Assembly (NCBI GenBank): GCA_028066595.1
Contig: JALCBJ010000028.1
Location: forward strand, 1-64,000
DNA length: 64,000 nt
DNA from: Thermoanaerobaculia bacterium
Lineage (GTDB): Bacteria > Acidobacteriota > Thermoanaerobaculia > Multivoradales > J023
Direction of reading: 5' to 3'
Shown: one piece after another, positions 45,254 to 53,539 of the stretch
Numbering within the stretch: the stretch's first letter is position 1
Layout: every line of letters starts with the position of its first letter
The notes under the pieces: model-generated
What the model was told of the DNA's origin: nothing
Seen by the model: only the letters and a program-made list of their open reading frames with translations
Databases searched by the model: none
Made by a program: the position numbers and the translations under genes

Positions 45254-46957
45254 ATGCGCCTGCCCTCATCGTTCCTACTGGTCTCCGGCTGCTTCTTCCT
45301 TTCGGGTCTGGCCGGACTGATCTACGAAACCGCCTGGACTCAGCAATTCGCGGCCGTCTTCGGTACCGCTGAGCTGGCCCTCGCCGCTGTGCTGGCGGCT
45401 TATATGACTGGATTGGCGCTCGGCGCTGTGTTGGCCGGGCACCTTGTCGACCGGATACGCCGTCCGGTATGGCTCTACGCACTCCTCGAGTTGGGGATCG
45501 GCGCGTCCGCTCTGGCCGTGCCCCACGCGATTCGTCTCGCAGGAGTAGTTCAGGCAATGGTGCTGGGTCAGCACGAGTTGCCGAGCACCGACGGATCGAC
45601 AGCCATTCTCGTCGTCTACGTGACGAGCTCGTTCGCCATCCTCCTGGTGCCGACGGCGATGATGGGCGCAACCCTACCCCTCCTCGCGCGCCACCTCGTA
45701 CACCGCGAGCACCAGATCGCGAGTCGCGTGGGAGCGCTGTACGCCATCAACACCATCGGTGCCGCCGCTGGCACGTTGCTCGCGGCGTTCGTCCTGCTGC
45801 CCCACCTCGGCCTCGGCGCAACGGTGTGGACGGGGGCTGGAATCAACGCCGCTGTCTTCCTTCTGGCCGCGGGACTGGATCGCTCTAGCGCGAGCGGAAG
45901 GTCGCTCGGCGGCCGGGAGACGCCGTTCGGCGAGCCTGACATCGGCATCGCGAACGTACCGGAAGGACGGTGGATCCTACCGATGATCTTCCTCTCGGGC
46001 GCAGTATCGTTCACCCTCGAGATCCTGTGGACGCGGCTGCTGACGTTGCTCCTGGGAGGCAGTGTCTACGCATTTGCCACGATGCTGGCGTCCTTCCTGG
46101 CCGGAATCGCGCTCGGTGCGTCGTGGGGCGCCCGTATTGCCTCGGACGCCCGCCGCGCTGCCTGGGGCTTCGCATCCGCTCAGCTTGCTGCAGCGGTTCT
46201 GACGCTGGCCGCTTTTCTTTCCGTCGACCGCCTACCCGGCCTCGCGAGAGCAGTCGTCGAGTCCAGTGGCGCTGGAAACACCGCCATATCGTGGCTTCTC
46301 TGCGGGCTCACGTTGCTGCCGGGAGCCATTGCCTTCGGTGCCACGTTTCCCTGCGCCGTACGGATACTGACCCGGCACCCTGCCATGGCCGCTTCGGCAA
46401 GCGGCCGTGTGTTCGCCTGGAATACGGCGGGGGCGATCGTGGGCTCCTTGGCGGCGGGCTATGTCGTCCTACCACGGCTCGGCTTCGCTGACACCATGGT
46501 CACGGCGACGAGCGTCTGTCTTCTACTCGCTTTGTTCGCGTGCCTCGGCACTGGCACGCGTCGCCACCGACTCGCGTTCGTACTCGTCACCGGGCTCGGT
46601 ATCGCGACGCTCGTCGCGATACCGAGCCCGAACCGGAGACTTTGTTTCGCCACAATGTGCTCGCAGCCCGAAACGATTCCTGGGCGGAGTCCGAGCAGCA
46701 CAGCGTGTCGCCGGCCTTTTCGTTCTCAGGCCCCATCGTTTTCCAGGGGATCGGGCGTAGCGCCACGGTCCTGCTCTTCGAGCAGCCCCAGTATTGGCGC
46801 TTGGTGTCCAACGGGCTGCCCGAGTCGTCCATTCAGCCACCCTGGACGCGGCCGGGCCAGGGTGTGGTGGCACGCTGGCTGTCTCTGCTACCCATCGCCG
46901 CCCACCCCGACGCCCGGTCCATGCTCGTCATCGGCCTCGGAGCGGGTCTTACCGTAG
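45254..46957 (+). CDS. membrane half of a frameshifted fused spermidine-synthase-like protein
   Basis: The frame encodes 567 residues, but only the first ~458 look real. They form a polytopic membrane domain (about ten helices: FFLSGLAGLIYETAWTQQF, AAYMTGLALGAVLAGHLVDR, GALYAINTIGAAAGTLLAAFVLLP) typical of the MFS-like half of 'fused MFS/spermidine synthase' proteins. From about 46630 this frame turns into Ser/Pro/Arg-rich noise, while the true continuation is one base back in the other frame (EPETLFRHN onwards, next entry). A perfect 19-bp inverted repeat covers the junction. The natural product would be about 1050 aa. Either the gene is broken, or the sequence has an error here. Confidence 0.72.
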   Translation: MRLPSSFLLVSGCFFLSGLAGLIYETAWTQQFAAVFGTAELALAAVLAAYMTGLALGAVLAGHLVDRIRRPVWLYALLELGIGASALAVPHAIRLAGVVQAMVLGQHELPSTDGSTAILVVYVTSSFAILLVPTAMMGATLPLLARHLVHREHQIASRVGALYAINTIGAAAGTLLAAFVLLPHLGLGATVWTGAGINAAVFLLAAGLDRSSASGRSLGGRETPFGEPDIGIANVPEGRWILPMIFLSGAVSFTLEILWTRLLTLLLGGSVYAFATMLASFLAGIALGASWGARIASDARRAAWGFASAQLAAAVLTLAAFLSVDRLPGLARAVVESSGAGNTAISWLLCGLTLLPGAIAFGATFPCAVRILTRHPAMAASASGRVFAWNTAGAIVGSLAAGYVVLPRLGFADTMVTATSVCLLLALFACLGTGTRRHRLAFVLVTGLGIATLVAIPSPNRRLCFATMCSQPETIPGRSPSSTACRRPFRSQAPSFSRGSGVAPRSCSSSSPSIGAWCPTGCPSRPFSHPGRGRARVWWHAGCLCYPSPPTPTPGPCSSSASERVLP

Positions 46958-48429
46958 AAGACGTACCGTCGTCGGTGGACGAGATCTACGTCGTGGAGTT
47001 GGAGCCCGAGGTGATCCACGCCAATCGCCACCTGTCTCCGCTTCGCCGCAAGGATCCTCTGGCCGACCCACGTCTGCGCTTGCATCAGGGTGACGCTCGA
47101 GGCTCGCTGGCACGCACACACCGTCGCTTCGATGTCATCGTGTCGCAACCCTCACATCCCTGGACGACGGGAGCTTCCCATCTGTTCACCCGAGAGTTCT
47201 TCTCCCAGGCCCGAGATCGGCTGCAGCCAGATGGGGTCTTCGTGCAATGGATGGGATTGCGATTCTTGGATCAGGACCTGCTGCGATCGCTCCTGGCGAC
47301 GTTGCATCGAGTATTTCCTCACATCGAGGTGTACCAGCCCCGGCCCGGAGCACTGCTCTTTCTGGGTTCGGCCAGGCCCTTGAACCTCGACCGTGACGCA
47401 CCCATCGCTCTCGATCGCGACCTCCATCCCTGGTCCCTGGTCGGCGTGACACGACCCGAGGAGGTGACCGTCGCACGGGTGCTCGCCACCGACGGCGCCC
47501 GAGGACTGGCTGCACACGCCCCGGTGTCGACCGATGGGCGCAACCAGCTGCGCATTCGCTCTCCCCGTGTCTCGAGTGGTCGCTCGCTCGCCAAGTACGG
47601 CGTCGACGCCCTGTTCGCGCCCTACGATCCGCTGCGTACCGGTCTGTTTGCGGCCGAGCGCGCGTCACGCCTTCGTCGACTACGGCGGATGGTGGCTACA
47701 GGGCAGGCCGAACGTGCTCTGCGCCTGGCGGCCGAGTTCGGTGATCGGTTGGAGCACCAGATCGTTCTCGGCCTGGCTCATTTGACGGCCGGTCGGCCGA
47801 GAGCTGCTACCGAATCCCTACGTCGAGCCTTGCAGCTGGACAACACGGCGCCGGAAGCTCGCTCCGCGTGGCTTCGACTACACCGTTCCACCATCGAGCA
47901 GGGACGCGATCTGAGAGCTACGACAGGGCTCTCTTTCAGCCCCACCGAGGCTGAGTCCTGGGTGACTACAGGATGGCTCCTGGCGGCCGCCGAGGACTGG
48001 GCCGCGGTGGAGACCCTCGATGGACAGCTTGCCGATATCGATCCGCTGCACCCTCTCTTTCCCGAGGCAACGCGGCTGCGGGCCCGCTGGCGAATCGATG
48101 ACGATTCCCACCACCGAGAGGCGTCGATCCTGGCCGGAGTCACCCTCGTCGACTCTCTCTTGTCCCCCGTACCTTCGGCCGAGGATCTGCTGCTTCGAGC
48201 CAGGGCGGGACTGCGCCTGGGCGAACCTCGTATGGCCCTCGCCGCAGTCGACGAAAGCACGCCGCGTCTGAGGGGTCCAGGACAACGGACTGCCGCGCGG
48301 TCGATCCTGAAGAGCCTCGCTACGATAGTCCATGATCCGACCGTCGCCGCCAGGGCGCTCGAGCTCGGAGAACGGCTGAAGCAACGTACGGATCGCCCTG
48401 CTGCCACAGATACACTCGGGGACCGATGA
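46540..48429 (+). CDS. cytoplasmic half of the frameshifted spermidine-synthase-like protein
   Basis: The frame is open from 46540, but real coding seems to begin near 46630 (PETLFRHNVLAARNDSW). Residues include the aminopropyltransferase/Rossmann motifs SMLVIGLGAGLTVEDV, EIYVVELEPEVIHAN, RLHQGDARGSL, FDVIVSQPSHPWTTGASHLFT and LQPDGVFVQWMG; the acidic proton-acceptor region is altered, so classical spermidine synthesis is doubtful. A helical TPR-like extension fills the last 270 residues (LEHQIVLGLAHLTAGRPRAATESLRRAL). It continues the membrane half at 45254 after a -1 change of frame. The stop overlaps the next start (ATGA). Confidence 0.7.
   Translation: MPRHWHASPPTRVRTRHRARYRDARRDTEPEPETLFRHNVLAARNDSWAESEQHSVSPAFSFSGPIVFQGIGRSATVLLFEQPQYWRLVSNGLPESSIQPPWTRPGQGVVARWLSLLPIAAHPDARSMLVIGLGAGLTVEDVPSSVDEIYVVELEPEVIHANRHLSPLRRKDPLADPRLRLHQGDARGSLARTHRRFDVIVSQPSHPWTTGASHLFTREFFSQARDRLQPDGVFVQWMGLRFLDQDLLRSLLATLHRVFPHIEVYQPRPGALLFLGSARPLNLDRDAPIALDRDLHPWSLVGVTRPEEVTVARVLATDGARGLAAHAPVSTDGRNQLRIRSPRVSSGRSLAKYGVDALFAPYDPLRTGLFAAERASRLRRLRRMVATGQAERALRLAAEFGDRLEHQIVLGLAHLTAGRPRAATESLRRALQLDNTAPEARSAWLRLHRSTIEQGRDLRATTGLSFSPTEAESWVTTGWLLAAAEDWAAVETLDGQLADIDPLHPLFPEATRLRARWRIDDDSHHREASILAGVTLVDSLLSPVPSAEDLLLRARAGLRLGEPRMALAAVDESTPRLRGPGQRTAARSILKSLATIVHDPTVAARALELGERLKQRTDRPAATDTLGDR
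46591..46630. repeat. perfect 19-bp inverted repeat with 2-nt loop at the frameshift
   Basis: CGGGCTCGGTATCGCGACG (46591-46609) is followed by CT and then its exact reverse complement (46612-46630). The coding frame changes at the right end of the right arm. Perfect near-loopless palindromes in coding DNA are rare. Conversion of an imperfect to a perfect palindrome by template switching, or a fold-back sequencing artefact, would both create a frameshift here. Confidence 0.85.
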
Positions 48430-49871
48430 TCTCCGACGTTTCTACGAAACAGTACCGAAGAAATCGAAGTGCACCCCTGACGGCACTGCTGGCATTGGGT
48501 CTGTCGATCGTCACGGGAACCGTAGTGCCAGCTGTTGCGCAGTCCGCCGGTGCGGTCGAGATTCCCTTGACGTTCGCCGAGGTGCGCTTGGAGTTCTACG
48601 ATGCGACCCTTCACGTCCTGCTGGACGCCTCGGCTCTACCCTTTGTTCGTGCTTTCGCCGAACAACCCGGCGAACAACGACGCCCGGCAGCGATTCTGAT
48701 CTCTGGTGGCTCGAACGGTATCCCGACGATCCGTACGACCGCACCTGATCGGCCGGGAGAAGACGGAGCCAGGCATATCGAAGTCACGATAGGCGCCGAG
48801 CAGTTGGTCACCGTTTACGGCAGTGGGCTGCAGATCACGGCCCACGAGATCGAGACACCGCATGTCACAGCCCCACGCGGTGTCCACTACGACATCGAGG
48901 GGTCACAGTTGTCATCGCACGGTGGACGCGACACTCGAGTGGAGGCGCGGCGCTCGACGGTGTGGATGGAGAACTCCCGAGGACAGCTCTATCTCTCGGT
49001 AGCCGACAGTGCGGCGGAGCTCGCCGGCCACGAAGGCGAAGCGGAGATCGTCGCGGCGACGACGGAGTTCACGCTCACGGCGTCTGGCCGGAAGCTCGAC
49101 GTGAATCTCGATGGCGGCAGCCTCTTTCTCGGAGGCGGTGAAGGTGAGCTGAACCTGGAGGCCCGCGAAGCCGTCGTGGTGGTCGAACGTTGGCCAGGCG
49201 TACTGAACGTAGCCGGCGCGGACAGCACACTGGAGATCCGCCAGTCGCATACAGCGGTGAGGACCCAATGGTCGCTCGGCGGTAGCCGGCAGAACATCTC
49301 GCTGGACGAAGTGACGGCTCAGGTGACGGCGAACCTGGACGGCGGGCGCCTCGACGGCCGAAACCTTGCCGGCGTGGTCCAGGTCGAGGCCCGGGACCTT
49401 GCCGTTGTCGAACTTTCCGACTTGGCGAACAAGGCGACGCTGTCCCTTTCCGGCAACAGCGAGGCGACGGTGAGCCGGGCCCAAGGCGTCGATCTGACGG
49501 TGGGAGATTCCAGCGTCCGCATCGAGGACGTCCATAGCCTGTCGGTCCAGGGTACAGGCGCCGACTTCTACGGCAGTGGCGTCGGACGGCTCGGTTCGTT
49601 CGAGCTCACGGCTTCACAGATCGAGCTAGATCTGAGCGCAACGAGCCACCCTGCTTCGATCCGTTTGACGGGTCCGACAGACGCTCGCCTCGACATGACC
49701 TCGCCATGCATGGTTCGGGTGACGGCAGCGACCGATGCGCCGTCCGACCCCGTGAACGTCACCGGCTGCGAGCTGAGCATGCCGGGCCAACCCGTCGGCC
49801 GGATGAGGGCGCACATCGTGACCTTAGAATTGCACGGCGACGTGCAAGTGAACGCGACCGGCCGGCCATGA
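48426..49871 (+). CDS. exported beta-rich protein of unknown function
   Basis: A 481-aa protein coupled to the previous gene (ATGA). Signal peptide about 1-39 (LTALLALGLSIVTGTVVPAVAQS). The rest is strongly beta, with short repeating strands: LDVNLDGGSLFLGGGEGELNLEA, GVLNVAGADSTLEIRQS, VTANLDGGRLDGRNLAGVVQV, KATLSLSGNSEATVSRA. This regular strand pattern suggests a right-handed beta-helix or a GIN-like (DUF2807) putative auto-transporter adhesin fold. No catalytic motif is visible. Only two cysteines (near the C-terminus) occur in the mature part. Probably envelope-located. Confidence 0.68.
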   Translation: MISDVSTKQYRRNRSAPLTALLALGLSIVTGTVVPAVAQSAGAVEIPLTFAEVRLEFYDATLHVLLDASALPFVRAFAEQPGEQRRPAAILISGGSNGIPTIRTTAPDRPGEDGARHIEVTIGAEQLVTVYGSGLQITAHEIETPHVTAPRGVHYDIEGSQLSSHGGRDTRVEARRSTVWMENSRGQLYLSVADSAAELAGHEGEAEIVAATTEFTLTASGRKLDVNLDGGSLFLGGGEGELNLEAREAVVVVERWPGVLNVAGADSTLEIRQSHTAVRTQWSLGGSRQNISLDEVTAQVTANLDGGRLDGRNLAGVVQVEARDLAVVELSDLANKATLSLSGNSEATVSRAQGVDLTVGDSSVRIEDVHSLSVQGTGADFYGSGVGRLGSFELTASQIELDLSATSHPASIRLTGPTDARLDMTSPCMVRVTAATDAPSDPVNVTGCELSMPGQPVGRMRAHIVTLELHGDVQVNATGRP

Positions 49872-49920
49872 GCCGGCTGTCTCTCAACAAACCATCGAGT
49901 ACCGATCGGGAGGATCCGAC

Positions 49921-50205
49921 GTGGCCATGCTCACCCTCGAAGATTTCGCCGACAAGGTAGGTGATCGCTTCCAGCTCGCGCAGGACGACGGAACTGTGGA
50001 CATCGAGCTGATCGAAGCCATCGAGTCCGGTGATCAGGTATTCGATCGTAAGCCGTTCTCGCTGCTGTTCCGCGCCCCCAGTGGTGCAGTGCCCCAGCAG
50101 CAGATCTACCGTCTCGAGCACGACGACCTCGGGGAGCTGGACCTGTTCTTGGTTCCGATCTCCGCCGATCAGGACAGCGTCGACTGCGAAGCCGTCTTCA
50201 GCTGA
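49921..50205 (+). CDS. DUF6916-type small protein
   Basis: A 94-aa soluble protein: [16 protein letters not shown], then [37 protein letters not shown]. This is the pattern of DUF6916, a small domain that I recall being encoded close to MdpB-type tail-collar genes. Function is unknown. GTG 49921 is 7 bases after GGGAGG, better than ATG 49927. It follows the beta-rich protein by 49 bases and precedes purE by 41. Linkage to the three collar genes about 5 kb upstream on the same strand may be functional. Confidence 0.75.
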   Translation: MAMLTLEDFADKVGDRFQLAQDDGTVDIELIEAIESGDQVFDRKPFSLLFRAPSGAVPQQQIYRLEHDDLGELDLFLVPISADQDSVDCEAVFS

Positions 50206-50246
50206 TCGCACCGTCCGACGGCATCGCTGTAGTACCCTTCGGCGGC

Positions 50247-50753
50247 ATGACGACCCAAGGCCATCCGCTGGTCAGCGTGATCATGGGCAGCACCTCCGAC
50301 TGGGAGACCATGCGCCACGCCGACGAGATCTTGACCGAGTTCGGCGTGCCCCACGAATGCCACGTCGTCTCGGCCCACCGCACGCCCGTCTGGATGAACG
50401 AGTTCGCCGAAACGGCCGCCGATCGCGGGATCGAAGTGATCATCGCCGGCGCCGGCGGAGCAGCGCACCTACCAGGCATGGTGGCGTCGCAAACCCTGCT
50501 CCCCGTACTGGGTGTGCCGGTGAAGAGCCGCACACTGGCGGGTGTCGACTCCTTGTTGTCCATCGTCCAGATGCCCGGTGGCGTCCCGGTCGGGACTCTG
50601 GCCATCGGTGCAGCGGGAGCCAAGAACGCCGGCCTCCTGGCGATCCGTATTCTGAGCACCACGCGACCCGAGCTGCGCGACAAGATGCGCTCGTTCGTCG
50701 CGGCACAGACACAGCGGGTCCGCGAAGAAACACCACCCTGGGCTGCCGGTTGA
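50247..50753 (+). CDS. purE: N5-carboxyaminoimidazole ribonucleotide mutase, class I PurE
   Basis: A 168-aa enzyme of standard size. Motifs: [13 protein letters not shown] (substrate phosphate loop), VVSAHRTP with the catalytic His, [33 protein letters not shown] and [18 protein letters not shown]. It isomerises N5-CAIR to 4-carboxy-AIR in purine synthesis. Presence of purK immediately downstream (7-base gap) confirms the bacterial two-step PurK-PurE route rather than the one-step vertebrate type. Confidence 0.95.
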   Translation: MTTQGHPLVSVIMGSTSDWETMRHADEILTEFGVPHECHVVSAHRTPVWMNEFAETAADRGIEVIIAGAGGAAHLPGMVASQTLLPVLGVPVKSRTLAGVDSLLSIVQMPGGVPVGTLAIGAAGAKNAGLLAIRILSTTRPELRDKMRSFVAAQTQRVREETPPWAAG

Positions 50754-50760
50754 CGACCTG

Positions 50761-51924
50761 ATGCCGTCGATCCTTCCCGGTGCCACCCTGGGCGTTCTCG
50801 GCAGCGGCCAGCTCGGTCGTATGTTGGCTATCGCCGGACGGCGCATGGGCTATCGCATCCACACCCTGTCGCCAGACACTGGGACGCCGACCGGGCAGGT
50901 GGCAGATCGCGAATTCTGCGCGGACTACGAAGACGTCGACGCGGTCGCCGAGTTCGCACGCAGCGTGTCGGTGGTGACGTTCGAGTTCGAGAACGTCTCG
51001 TCGTTGGCTGCAGCGGCCGCCGAACGACATGCGCCCGTACGACCCGCCGGCAAGGTCCTTCACACCACCCAGAATCGCGTGCGCGAGAAGGCATTCCTGA
51101 CCAACGCCGGGCTCCCGGTCGCTCCGTATCGTGTGGTCCGCTCGGCCGACGAGCTGCGGGCGGCGATCGACGACCTGGGTACGCCGGCGATTCTGAAGAC
51201 CGCGGGCTGGGGATACGACGGCAAGGGACAAAGTAGGATCGAAGACGAGACGAAGGCCGACGAGGCCTGGCGCGACTTGGACACCACGGAGGCCGTGCTC
51301 GAAGCGTTCGTCGACTTCGAGCTCGAGCTATCCGTGGTGGCGGCGCGAGGCACGCTGGAGTCGGGTAGTCCGTTCGCCGCGTTCGACGTCGCGGAGAACC
51401 GGCATCACAACCACATTCTCGACGTGTCCATCGCACCTGCTCTGTCGCCGACGGTGAGCCCCACGGTGTCACGCCGAGCAGGCGAGATCGCCCGAGCCGT
51501 GCTCGAGCAACTCGACGTCGTGGGCTTGCTTTGCGTCGAGATGTTCCTGACGGGGAGCGGCGAGTTGCTGGTCAACGAGCTGGCACCGCGGCCTCACAAC
51601 TCGGGCCATCTGACCTTCGACGCCTGCGTTACCAGCCAGTTCGAGCAGCAGTTGCGAGCGGTGTGTGGACTTCCGCTGGGCTCCGTCCAGCGTCTGCGCC
51701 CGACTGCGATGGCGAACCTGTTGGGTGACCTCTGGTTCCGCGACGGCCATCGGTTCGAGCCGAACTGGGCAGCCGCTTGCGCTCATCGAGACGTGAAGCT
51801 GCACCTCTACGGCAAGTCCGATCCTCGGCCGGGACGCAAAATGGGTCATCTCACGGCTTTCGGTTCAGACGCAGCGTCCGCACTCCGTAGTGCTCTCGAG
51901 GCGCGCGACGCTCTGAGCACATGA
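50761..51924 (+). CDS. purK: N5-carboxyaminoimidazole ribonucleotide synthase PurK
   Basis: A 387-aa ATP-grasp enzyme converting AIR, bicarbonate and ATP to N5-CAIR. The N-terminal GVLGSGQLGRMLAIAGRRMG loop is characteristic of PurK; FEFENVSS, the ATP-grasp segment LKTAGWGYDGKGQ and VNELAPRPHNSGHLTFDACVTSQFEQ follow. Length and order are normal. ATG 50761 lies 7 bases after purE. A strong stem-loop 14 bases past the stop probably ends the purEK transcript. Confidence 0.95.
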   Translation: MPSILPGATLGVLGSGQLGRMLAIAGRRMGYRIHTLSPDTGTPTGQVADREFCADYEDVDAVAEFARSVSVVTFEFENVSSLAAAAAERHAPVRPAGKVLHTTQNRVREKAFLTNAGLPVAPYRVVRSADELRAAIDDLGTPAILKTAGWGYDGKGQSRIEDETKADEAWRDLDTTEAVLEAFVDFELELSVVAARGTLESGSPFAAFDVAENRHHNHILDVSIAPALSPTVSPTVSRRAGEIARAVLEQLDVVGLLCVEMFLTGSGELLVNELAPRPHNSGHLTFDACVTSQFEQQLRAVCGLPLGSVQRLRPTAMANLLGDLWFRDGHRFEPNWAAACAHRDVKLHLYGKSDPRPGRKMGHLTAFGSDAASALRSALEARDALST

Positions 51925-51938
51925 CCTCCTCCGAGGCT

Positions 51939-51972
51939 TCCCCTACGAGAATCTGACGATCCTCGTAGGGGA
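51939..51972 (+). terminator. perfect 11-bp stem, 12-nt loop after purK
   Basis: TCCCCTACGAG (51939-51949) pairs exactly with CTCGTAGGGGA (51962-51972) across 12 bases. No T-run follows. It lies 15 bases after the purK stop and 28 before the next start, so it may be a purK terminator or a 5'-leader structure of the solute-binding gene. It shares the core CTACGAG/CTCGTAG with the hairpin at 1101-1132. Confidence 0.5.
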
Positions 51973-52000
51973 GCTGGGGGCCGCGTACGGTATCGTACGA

Positions 52001-53509
52001 ATGCGAGAATCGTCTTTCCTTTGGATTGCCGTACTCTCGTTTCGCATGATTCTCTTCGGAGGTGCCCAGTTGTTTGCACTTGCTTTGCCGACCGAAGGCG
52101 GTCGGATGCTTCGGGTCGGGATCTTGACCCCTGTCGTGGGCTTGCAGCCTTGGGATGCGGGAGATCTGGTGTCGTTCCTCGCCACGGCTCAGATCTTCGA
52201 GCCGCCGTTTCGACTGGCCGGTGAGGGCGAACCCGAGCCGATTCTTTTCGACGGTCCGCTACGTCGAAGCGATGCAGGAGACGGTGAAGAGTACCGGGCG
52301 CGGATCCGACCGGGGGTGAAGTTCTCCGACGGCACCGATCTCCGCGCCGAGCACGTGGCGAAGTCGTTGCAACATGTCGAGCTGATCCGAGCTCAGGCCC
52401 GCATCGACGCCGAGGGAGACGAGGTGATCTTTCACCTCGATCGTCCAAACCCCCGTTTCGCCGTCCATCTCACCATTGTCCACTGCGGCGTCGCGTTGCA
52501 GCGAGAGGGTGAGCTTCTCGGGACAGGTCCTTTTCGACGCTCCGCCGGGTGCTCCCTCGACCAGCTGGTGCTCGAGCCCAATCCTTTCTATCGGGGGCAC
52601 CTGTCGCTGCCGGGACTCGAATTCGTCGTCCATCCAGTGGATCCGGACGGCTGGCCTACCGCCCTGGTGGAAGCCGTGGTAAACGGCGAGGTGGACTTCA
52701 CGAACATGCTCTCGCGCACCGATGTCGCCGAGATCCAGGGCTGCAAGAAGAACTTCCAGCCGTCGATCTCCACGGGGATGCTTTTCCTCAACACCGAACG
52801 GCCACTTCTTCGTGACGTGGAGTTGCGACGGGCCATCTGCCACGCAATCGACCGGCGGGCGCTGACCGAGATCACGCATTCCAACGTCATTGCCTTCACC
52901 GCAGCCACACCACTGCCGCCACGCTTCGGCTTGACGGCAGAGCGGCTTCCCTTCGATCCAGAGGCCGCCCTCCGATCGTTGTCGAGTGCGGATCAGAGGC
53001 CCACCGAGCCTCTGCGCATGCTGCAGGCCTGGGCGCCACGCCCCTACCTACCTCACCCGTCCCAGGTGGCGTCTGCGCTGAGGGATCAACTGGCCGCGGT
53101 CGGAATTCCCGTACACATCGACGTACCGGCCGATGCCGAGGAGTTTTTCGGACGGCAGAAGGACGGTGACTACGACCTCCTCCTGGGGGGTTGGATCGCC
53201 GACCTACCCGATCCCGCCGAGTTCCTGACCGCCGTTTTGCACTCTCAGCGGGTGCCACGCGACGTGTGCGGTGGTATCTACGGAAACCTGGCCCGTCTGG
53301 TGGACGACGACCTCGACCAGGCTCTCGAGTCCTACCAGCTAGAGGATAGCGACGCGGCCAGGGACCGAGTCCTGGATCGCGCCGCCGAGCTGGCGCCGGT
53401 CGTTCCGATCATGTATGGCGCGACCGCGATGATCCATTGCTGGCATCTGCGCCGGCTCGAGATGTCGCCCTATGGCGTGCCGAACTTCGGCAGCGCCCGC
53501 ATCGCCTGA
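52001..53509 (+). CDS. family 5 (OppA/DppA-type) extracellular solute-binding protein
   Basis: A 502-aa protein. A hydrophobic start (FLWIAVLSFRMILFGGAQLFALA) can serve as a signal peptide; a shorter start at ATG 52106 would lack it. The family 5 core is clear: YRARIRPGVKFSDGTDLRAEHVAKSL, GTGPFRR, FYRGHLSLPGLEFVVHP, ALVEAVVNGEVDFTN, MLFLNTERPLLRDVELRRAICHAIDRRAL and YDLLLGGWIADLPDPAEFLTAV. Such proteins deliver peptides or similar solutes to ABC permeases. No permease or ATPase gene is adjacent, so this one is an orphan in the window. Ligand unknown. Confidence 0.87.
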   Translation: MRESSFLWIAVLSFRMILFGGAQLFALALPTEGGRMLRVGILTPVVGLQPWDAGDLVSFLATAQIFEPPFRLAGEGEPEPILFDGPLRRSDAGDGEEYRARIRPGVKFSDGTDLRAEHVAKSLQHVELIRAQARIDAEGDEVIFHLDRPNPRFAVHLTIVHCGVALQREGELLGTGPFRRSAGCSLDQLVLEPNPFYRGHLSLPGLEFVVHPVDPDGWPTALVEAVVNGEVDFTNMLSRTDVAEIQGCKKNFQPSISTGMLFLNTERPLLRDVELRRAICHAIDRRALTEITHSNVIAFTAATPLPPRFGLTAERLPFDPEAALRSLSSADQRPTEPLRMLQAWAPRPYLPHPSQVASALRDQLAAVGIPVHIDVPADAEEFFGRQKDGDYDLLLGGWIADLPDPAEFLTAVLHSQRVPRDVCGGIYGNLARLVDDDLDQALESYQLEDSDAARDRVLDRAAELAPVVPIMYGATAMIHCWHLRRLEMSPYGVPNFGSARIA

Positions 53510-53539
53510 TCTCGGGAGTGGTCGCAGCGAGAACGGCCC

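Noticed and set aside
46591-46640. Programmed -1 ribosomal frameshift
   Set aside because: A stem is present, but no X-XXY-YYZ slippery site lies 5-9 bases upstream of it, and the frame changes within rather than before the stem.
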